Below are positions 7,607-12,586 of a stretch of 12,586 bases of DNA, piece after piece. This stretch comes from Allomyces macrogynus ATCC 38327 (taxonomy: Eukaryota; Blastocladiomycota; Blastocladiomycetes; Blastocladiales; Blastocladiaceae), in NCBI GenBank assembly GCA_000151295.1, contig GG745351.1:526795-539380 (forward strand). The letters run 5' to 3'. The notes under the pieces are model-generated. The model did no database searches. It was given only the letters and a program-made list of their open reading frames with translations, and was not told the DNA's origin. The stretch's first letter is position 1, and every line of letters starts with the position of its first letter. The position numbers and the translations under genes were made by a program.

Positions 7607-7611
7607 TTTTT

Positions 7612-7619
7612 TATATATA
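7612..7619 (+). promoter_or_regulatory. TATA box of the alpha/beta hydrolase gene
   Basis: TATATATA follows a T-run (CTCTTTTTTATATATAGG) in otherwise GC-rich DNA, 88 bp before the chosen ATG at 7707. This is a normal distance for a fungal TATA-type promoter, and it supports a start at 7707 over upstream in-frame ATGs. Confidence 0.65.
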
Positions 7620-7706
7620 GGATGTCGAGGCCGCGGTGCGCGGTGCTCCAGTTTCCTCGAAAGCATCGTTGCAAGCACTTTTCAAGCCATCTCGCGTGCC
7701 ATTAGA

Positions 7707-9431
7707 ATGTCGGCCGAGGCCTCCACGACGGCAGGAGCAGCGCCAGCAGCGACAGAGCCAGCAGTCCCCGCATCAGCAGCACCCGCTCCAACGGCACCCG
7801 CTCCATCTCCGCCCACGGCATCGGCCGCGTCCGCCGAGAAGCAAGCGACCGCCGCCGAGCAAGCGACCGCCGCCGAAAAACCGCCGACATGGGGCTTCCT
7901 CCTCTCTGTCGGTTCGCGCGCCGTGCTCCCGGCCATTGGCAAGACACTCATGCAGGGCCCAAAGCGCAAGGGCCGGTCGCTCGGGCTCGACGTGTTTGTA
8001 CGGCTCTTCCACACGGCCGCGCAAATGCCCGGAATGAACCTCTCGCGTGCGCGCGCCGTGACGGGCAACCTGCGCAAGCTCGGCAAGCGACAGGTGCAGC
8101 AGGTCATCAAAAAGCTGCATGTCGAGGAGGTGGAGTGGACGGTGGAGTTGGTTCCGGCCGACGCCGAAGCTGCATCGCCTGGCACGGCTGACGCAGCAGG
8201 ACCAGTCGTCACGGTGCGGTCAAGCTTGGTGCCGTTCAAGCACGACGGCCCGCCGGCACCAACGACATGGGGGCTCAAGGCTGATTGGGTCGACCCGCTC
8301 GCGCCGCACGATAACTACGTGCGCGACCGCGTCGTCTTGTTCTTGCACGGTGGAGCCTATATTTTCGGCGACAAGGAGCAGTATCAGGCGCTTGTCGGCC
8401 CGTGGGCCGATACGCTCGACCGGCGTGTTTTCATTCCGTACGTGCCACGCTGCTTACCTCCTCTCCTTCCGGTCGTTACCGAAAACACTGACACGGATCT
8501 CTCCGTTTGCAGCGCATATCGCCTCGCTCCCGAGCACCCTTTCCCCGCCGCGATCCATGACGCAGTGTCGGCGTTCCTCTACCTGACTCAAGTCGCCGGG
8601 ATCGCGCCCGACCACATCACATTCGCTGGCGACTCGGCCGGTGGCAACCTGTGCATGGCGACGCTCCTGTGGCTGCGCGACCACGGCCACGCGATGCCCA
8701 ACAGCGCCGTGCTCATGTCGCCCTGGAGCGACCTGAGCCACAGCTTGCCGTCGTACGCCGACAATGACGGGTTTGACTACCTGCCGGCGTTTGGAGCGGG
8801 CGGCACGGCGTTCAATCCTGTCGCCATGTACATTGGTCTCGACGATTACCACGAGATAGCAACGACGAACGGGTACATTTCGCCCGCAATCGCCACCGAC
8901 TTGCACGGGATGCCACCCATTTACATTTCCACGGGCAGCGACGAGATCTTGCTCGACGAGCAGGTGCTGCTGGCGACGCAGCTCGCGCGTGACGGCAATA
9001 CGGTCGTGCAGGACATTCACGAGTATGGCGTGCACGTGTTCCCACTGATCGCGTCCAAGTCGCCGGATGCCGTCCGCTCTCGTGCCCGGATTCGCGAGTT
9101 TGTGAAGTGCGTCGCTGACGCGCCGGTGGCCGCACCGAAGCAGCACGTCGAGATCACGCAATGGTCGCGCGGCGAGAAGGTCAAGGGAGAGGGCCAGTCG
9201 ACGGTGCCGGCCGGGTGGGCCAAGCGGTGGCCTGGGATCGCGGCGGCCAAGCACCGTGATCCGGATGCGCTGATTGGCGAAATGCACCGGGTGCCAGACT
9301 TGGTCACGCCGATTCTGCCCGCCCCGGCGCCAGTGGAGGATCTCAAGGTGGTGGAGAAGAGGGCCGCTCAAGAAGAAAAGGCGCGGCGGCACGCTCTGGC
9401 GGCAGCGACGGTGCTAAAGAATGAGAAGTAG
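7707..9431 (+). CDS. HSL-family alpha/beta hydrolase (esterase/lipase), one intron
   Basis: Exons are 7707-8437 and 8513-9431, giving 549 residues. The intron (8438-8512, 75 nt) has GTACGT, a CTGAC branch-like site and TTTGCAG. Removing it restores VFIPAYRLAPEHPFPAA, the conserved HSL-family strand. Catalytic features are all present: the oxyanion-hole HGG at 214-216, the nucleophile S285 in GDSAGG, the acid D387 in GSDEILLDE, and H418 in EYGVHVF. The family hydrolyses carboxylic esters such as acylglycerols, sterol esters or acetylated small molecules; the substrate cannot be read from sequence. The first ~60 residues are Ala/Pro-rich and disordered. Residues 61-82 (TWGFLLSVGSRAVLPAIG) are moderately hydrophobic and could attach the protein to a membrane or lipid droplet. 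About 100 residues follow the core, ending in a charged helix. The ATG at 7707 lies downstream of a TATA box; in-frame upstream ATGs lie before the TATA box and were rejected. Confidence 0.92.
   Translation: MSAEASTTAGAAPAATEPAVPASAAPAPTAPAPSPPTASAASAEKQATAAEQATAAEKPPTWGFLLSVGSRAVLPAIGKTLMQGPKRKGRSLGLDVFVRLFHTAAQMPGMNLSRARAVTGNLRKLGKRQVQQVIKKLHVEEVEWTVELVPADAEAASPGTADAAGPVVTVRSSLVPFKHDGPPAPTTWGLKADWVDPLAPHDNYVRDRVVLFLHGGAYIFGDKEQYQALVGPWADTLDRRVFIPYVPRCLPPLLPVVTENTDTDLSVCSAYRLAPEHPFPAAIHDAVSAFLYLTQVAGIAPDHITFAGDSAGGNLCMATLLWLRDHGHAMPNSAVLMSPWSDLSHSLPSYADNDGFDYLPAFGAGGTAFNPVAMYIGLDDYHEIATTNGYISPAIATDLHGMPPIYISTGSDEILLDEQVLLATQLARDGNTVVQDIHEYGVHVFPLIASKSPDAVRSRARIREFVKCVADAPVAAPKQHVEITQWSRGEKVKGEGQSTVPAGWAKRWPGIAAAKHRDPDALIGEMHRVPDLVTPILPAPAPVEDLKVVEKRAAQEEKARRHALAAATVLKNEK
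7841..7876 (+). repeat. 18-bp perfect tandem duplication inside the hydrolase gene
   Basis: GCAAGCGACCGCCGCCGA occurs twice head to tail (7841-7858, 7859-7876). It encodes a doubled six-residue unit, giving KQATAAEQATAAEK in the disordered N-terminus. The unit is a multiple of three, so copy-number change would keep the frame. Confidence 0.9.
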
Positions 9432-10199
9432 ACGTGGGGAAGCGACAGCGATTGCTTGCTTGCTTTGTGTCAAAATTTTGTGCAATACATGAACGTGATT
9501 CCCCCAAACAAAATGGATTGCTTGGCAAGGAACGCGTTCATGTTCAGGTCCGCTGACCCGCCCGCTACGGTGCATCGACCGGCCGCACCGGTGTGCCACC
9601 CGCCGTGCGCCCTGCAACGTGGAACATGTGGGCGACTGCTGGAGGTTGTAGGTGCTGAACGCGTCTCGCAACATCTCGCGGAATGCAAAACGCCTTGCAC
9701 GTGATATGCTTGTCTTGCAAACGCCAACGTCGAGGAGGCGCCGCGCCTGCAGAGTTGGCTCCGCTGACAGCCAACCTGAAGATGGCGTTGCCGAGTCGAA
9801 GCCGGCCGATGACAGGAACACCAAGTGCCAGTCCCTCGGCTCCCGTCGCACAGCTTGGTGGTCCCTGTTTTGGTGACACGATTACACGCCGCTAGAACGA
9901 CTTGGACACTCGCACGCGCCGTGTTTGAGACGGACATTTCATATCGAGCCGCACGCGATTGACTGTAAGTTGCGGTTCCCAAGTTGCCAACTACCACCAT
10001 TTACCAATCCACCGGCAACTTGCACCGCGCTTCCGTTCATCGCGCTTGGCACCAACCGCTGTGACGTGTCGCCAACTTGCAAACCGGTGCCCGCCGCTCG
10101 CACCGCCGAGTATTTCCAATCCGCAGCTCGCTCCCCGTCACCGACCACCACCGACCACGACGTTCCGGCGCCGCTGCCGCCGCCAGTTCTGTCGCTGAT
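9432..10199. other. Intergenic region upstream of the MAPKK gene
   Basis: This 768-bp stretch holds the 3' end of the hydrolase transcript and the promoter of the kinase gene. A palindrome CAAAATTTTG (9471-9480) lies 40 bp after the hydrolase stop, in an AT-rich patch suited to 3' end formation. ORFs on both strands are Cys/Arg/Ser-rich without recognisable domains, and I regard them as noise. A CCAAT box occurs at 10004-10008. Confidence 0.5.
9967..10078. promoter_or_regulatory. Cluster of AAGTTGC / GCAACTT motifs upstream of the MAPKK gene
   Basis: AAGTTGC occurs at 9967-9973 and 9981-9987, its reverse complement GCAACTT at 10015-10021, and a near copy CCAACTT at 10072-10078. A CCAAT box lies among them (10004-10008). 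All are 120-235 bp before the ATG at 10200. The clustering suggests a factor-binding region, but no known factor is identified. Confidence 0.25.
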
Positions 10200-11870
10200 A
10201 TGACCAAGACCAATGGCAGCTCCGGCAACAGCCTCTCGCTGAGCGGGCGGGGTAAGCCGCAGTTCACCAAAAACCTCAAGCTCGACCAGGGCGACCTGTC
10301 GCCGCCGTTTGCCAACTTTGCGAAATACGTGTACTGTACCCCGGCATGTTGCGCTCGACAAGCTTGGGAATGAGCGGTAACTGACGCTCTTATGCGGAAA
10401 TAGTGATCCGTCGGGCCGCTTATACTTTGCGGGCAAGGCCGTACTGCACGCCGACGGCGTCGACTTCAGCTCCGGTAACTCGTACAAGATCAACATGGCT
10501 GAGCTCGAGCTGCGCGAGGAGCTCGGCAAGGGCCAGTACGGCGTCGTGCAAAAAGTGTTCCACAAGCCGACCAAGGTGATCATGGCCATGAAGGTACACT
10601 GCCGCGCGCGCACGAATCGGTTGTTGGCAGACGGTGCAGACCTAACAGCGATCTGTGCGCGCATTCAGGAAATCCGGCTCGAGCTCGACACGTCGAAACT
10701 GAACCAGATCTTGATGGAGCTCGACGTGCTGCACAAGTCGCATTCGCCGTATATTGTCGAGTTCTACGGCGCGTTCTTCATCGAGTCATGCGTCTACTAC
10801 TGCATGGAGTACATGGACGCCGGGTCGCTCGACTGGCTGTTCCCTTACAAGGGCGGCGCACCAGAAGTTGTGCTCAAGGCGATATCCTACTCGGTACGTT
10901 TCACGCTCGTGGGTGGGCTTTGATGTGCGGCAAGAAGCTGACGTATTTGAGACGGGGTGGTTAGGTCGTCAAGGGGCTCAAGTTTTTGAAAGAGGAGCTG
11001 AGCATCATTCATCGTGACGTCAAGCCGACGAGTCCGTTCATTTTCTGGTCCAAGGCGGGTTGGTAAGGGCACGATGCTGACCACGATGATATTTTGCGCA
11101 GACGTCTTGGCCAACACCAAGGGCCAGATCAAGCTGTGCGATTTTGGCGTGTCAGGCCAGCTCATCCAGTCGCTGGCCAAGACCAACATCGGGTGCCAGA
11201 GCTACATGGCGGTTCGTTCTCCTTTATCCACCTGGTTTCCTTGCGACGAATCACGCTCTCATCCGCTCGTGGATGCCCCCTCCTGCTAGCCCGAGCGGAT
11301 CGCATTGGCCGACACGGGCGCATATACCGTCGCATCGGACGTGTGGTCGTTTGGCATCTCCTGTACGTCGAAGTGCATTTCCGATGGCGCCAAATCATGA
11401 ACTCACGGCTTGTGATCCTCTCTCAGGTCTCGAGGTCGGTTCGGGCCAATACCCGTACCCAGCCGACCGGTACGACTCGATCTACGCGCAGTTGAGCGCC
11501 ATTATTCACGAGTCTCCACCCGACCTGCCCGCCGACCGGTTCAGTCCCGACGCGATTGATTTTGTGCAGAGCTGGTGCGTTTTCTTCTCGCACGCCGTTG
11601 ATCATCCCATTTTTGCTCACCACGCTCTCCACTGTTCTCGGATACAGTTTGCAAAAGGACCCGACCGCACGCGCCACCTACCCGCAGCTGCTCGAGCACC
11701 GGTTCATTGCCGACTTTGACGAGCAGGCGTTTGCGCCGACCATGGCCGCGTGGGTGACCGAGGCCTTGGCGTGGCACATGAGCCATCCAGAGGCGCACGT
11801 CGCGGCGAATCCGCCCAAGTCGAGCTTGCTCCCGAATAGTTTGCGCGACATGGTGTTTCGGCGGGCATGA
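10200..11870 (+). CDS. PBS2: Pbs2/Wis1-type MAP kinase kinase, eight exons
   Basis: Exons are 10200-10330, 10404-10593, 10669-10893, 10965-11031, 11102-11211, 11290-11362, 11427-11574 and 11648-11870. The seven introns are 64-78 nt, most start GTAC, and several hold CTAAC or CTGAC. Every junction keeps frame and restores conserved residues. The product is 388 residues. It is a dual-specificity kinase that should phosphorylate a Hog1/p38-type MAPK in the cytoplasm during osmotic or other stress. Visible are [12 protein letters not shown] and SYKINM before the domain (typical of Pbs2/Wis1), the P-loop GKGQYGVV at 85-92, the ATP lysine K107, HRDVKPTN with D200, DFG at 218-220, the activation-loop sites S228 and T232 in SLAKTN, and SYMAPE at 238-243. 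Only ~75 residues precede the kinase core, against several hundred in yeast Pbs2. A basic-LxL stretch at 17-28 could be a MAPK docking site. The stop TGA is at 11868-11870. Confidence 0.95.
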
Positions 11871-12358
11871 AGCTCATGCGCGGAGCGTCAAGTTTTGAAG
11901 ACGGTGGGCGAGCGTCCAGCAGGGTCGGCGCTCCAATTATTTTTGATTGATATCCCGCAACTGTGCATGGTGTTTGTGTTTGTGTTTGTGTTTGTGTTTG
12001 TGTTCTTGCGTTTATTGTACGTCTCGTTGCTGCTTTGCTTGATCTTGCTCGAATGGTAGTCGTCGAAGCAGTCAGGATCAGCGACAGCGCGCATCGGATT
12101 CTGGCGCGACGACACAGACAAACGGCAAAACGGTGTATGTACGAGCGCACTAAAATATAGATGAACACGACCACGACCAACAAAAAGACCAAGACGTGAT
12201 CGACCGGCAACGTCCAACCACGATGCGCTTGCTCTACCAACACTCAGCGGGGGTAGTACGACCGGGCGCACCACCACGGCCCGCTCGACCGAGGCCAGTG
12301 AGTGGAGGAGTCGGGAGCACCATTACGGCAGCGAGCTCACCGAGTTCCGCAACGCTAA
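11871..12358. other. Convergent intergenic region, MAPKK / uS14m
   Basis: About 490 bp lie between two converging stop codons and should hold both 3' UTRs. The sequence is less GC-rich than the genes and includes a TGTTTG microsatellite and an AT-rich patch around 12145-12190 (CTAAAATATAG, CAACAAAAAG) suitable for 3' end formation. I see no gene. Confidence 0.5.
11971..12004 (+). repeat. (TGTTTG)n microsatellite
   Basis: Five perfect TGTTTG units plus a partial sixth (TGTT) run from 11971 to 12004. They lie 100 bp after the MAPKK stop codon, in the presumed 3' UTR or spacer. Confidence 0.95.
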
Positions 12359-12586
12359 TTACCACGAGGCCTTGGCAACGCCCGGGATCTCGCCCTTCAG
12401 CGCCATGGGGCGGAAGGCGTGACGCGTGAGGCCGAAATCGCGCATGACCCAGCGTGCGCGGCCCGTGATGACGCAGCGGTTGCGAATGGCAGTCTTGCGT
12501 GCGGCAATCGGGAACTGGTTGAGCGCGTTCTGGGCCTGGAAGCGCACGGGCGTGGGCATAGTCTCGTTGCGCGTCATGAACCGAAT
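12359..12586 (-). CDS. MRP2: Mitochondrial small-subunit ribosomal protein uS14m (N-terminus outside window)
   Basis: The minus-strand frame is open from the window edge (12586) to TAA at 12361-12359, giving 75 visible residues. The C-terminus reads [15 protein letters not shown], then [21 protein letters not shown] and VAKASW. This is the hallmark of uS14 (RNRC..TGR, FGL.R, GEIPG, KASW at the end). The upstream part ([18 protein letters not shown]) aligns with the mitochondrial form (yeast MRP2). Fungal uS14m is about 110-115 residues, so roughly 35-40 N-terminal residues should lie beyond the window. The ATG at 12577 is internal to the homology and probably not the true start. The protein sits in the head of the mitochondrial 30S-like subunit. 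It converges on the MAPKK gene. Confidence 0.93.
   Translation of the reverse strand: MRFMTRNETMPTPVRFQAQNALNQFPIAARKTAIRNRCVITGRARWVMRDFGLTRHAFRPMALKGEIPGVAKASW

Noticed and set aside
7622..7705. Short upstream ORF (27 codons) ending just before the hydrolase ATG
   Set aside because: Its ATG lies only 3 bp after the TATA box, so it is probably upstream of the transcription start.
7518..7706. Earlier in-frame start for the hydrolase at 7518
   Set aside because: The extension contains the TATA box sequence as codons (near 7612) and is Cys/Pro-rich. The promoter position fits the start at 7707.
8454..9392. 312-codon minus-strand ORF opposite the hydrolase
   Set aside because: It is a shadow of the hydrolase codons, rich in Arg and His with no domain. 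The plus strand has a complete catalytic set.
9414..10000. Minus-strand ORFs of 145 and 176 codons between hydrolase and kinase genes
   Set aside because: They overlap each other, are Cys/Arg/Ser-rich, and have no recognisable domain or conserved-looking core.
11971..12004. TGTTTG repeat considered as telomere-like or CRISPR-like
   Set aside because: It has the wrong unit for fungal telomeres (TTAGGG), no spacers, and is a simple internal microsatellite.

Overview
This is a GC-rich, gene-dense eukaryotic window, most probably from a fungus. The evidence is short spliceosomal introns of about 64-78 nt, with GTACGT-like 5' ends, CTAAC or CTGAC branch-like sites and CAG/TAG 3' ends. There is also an intron-rich MAP kinase kinase of the Pbs2/Wis1 (HOG pathway) type and a nuclear-encoded mitochondrial ribosomal protein uS14. 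An NSUN3/NSUN4-type rRNA/tRNA methyltransferase, which I believe is unusual in Dikarya, together with the GC content hints at an early-diverging, perhaps Blastocladiomycota-like, fungus. That placement is inference only.

Layout: 1-131 is the possible C-terminal tail of a plus-strand gene. 512-1876 (minus) is a 454-aa protein with a C-terminal Rieske [2Fe-2S] domain, divergent from 2202-3245 (plus), the NSUN-type RNA m5C methyltransferase. 3261-4219 (minus) is a lysine-rich SMAP/KNOP1-type protein with probable introns and an apparent frame break in its domain; it converges on the methyltransferase gene with only 15 bp between the stop codons. 4430-5934 (plus) is an F-box protein with disturbed frames, probably continuing into the ORF that ends at 6491. 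6492-7606 has no convincing gene but carries a possible decayed GATA-like zinc finger. 7707-9431 (plus, one intron) is an HSL-type alpha/beta hydrolase with a TATA box upstream. 10200-11870 (plus, eight exons) is the PBS2-type MAPKK. The 3' edge (12359-12586, minus) is the C-terminal part of uS14m.

The genes do not form a pathway; this looks like ordinary chromosomal housekeeping sequence. Two genes (methyltransferase, uS14m) point to mitochondrial translation, one to osmostress signalling, one to lipid/ester hydrolysis and one to ubiquitin-ligase substrate recognition. I found no CRISPR, transposon, tRNA or rRNA. The parts most worth a second look are the frame breaks in two otherwise sensible genes, the unusual Rieske protein, the short N-terminus of the MAPKK, and the zinc-finger-like fragment.
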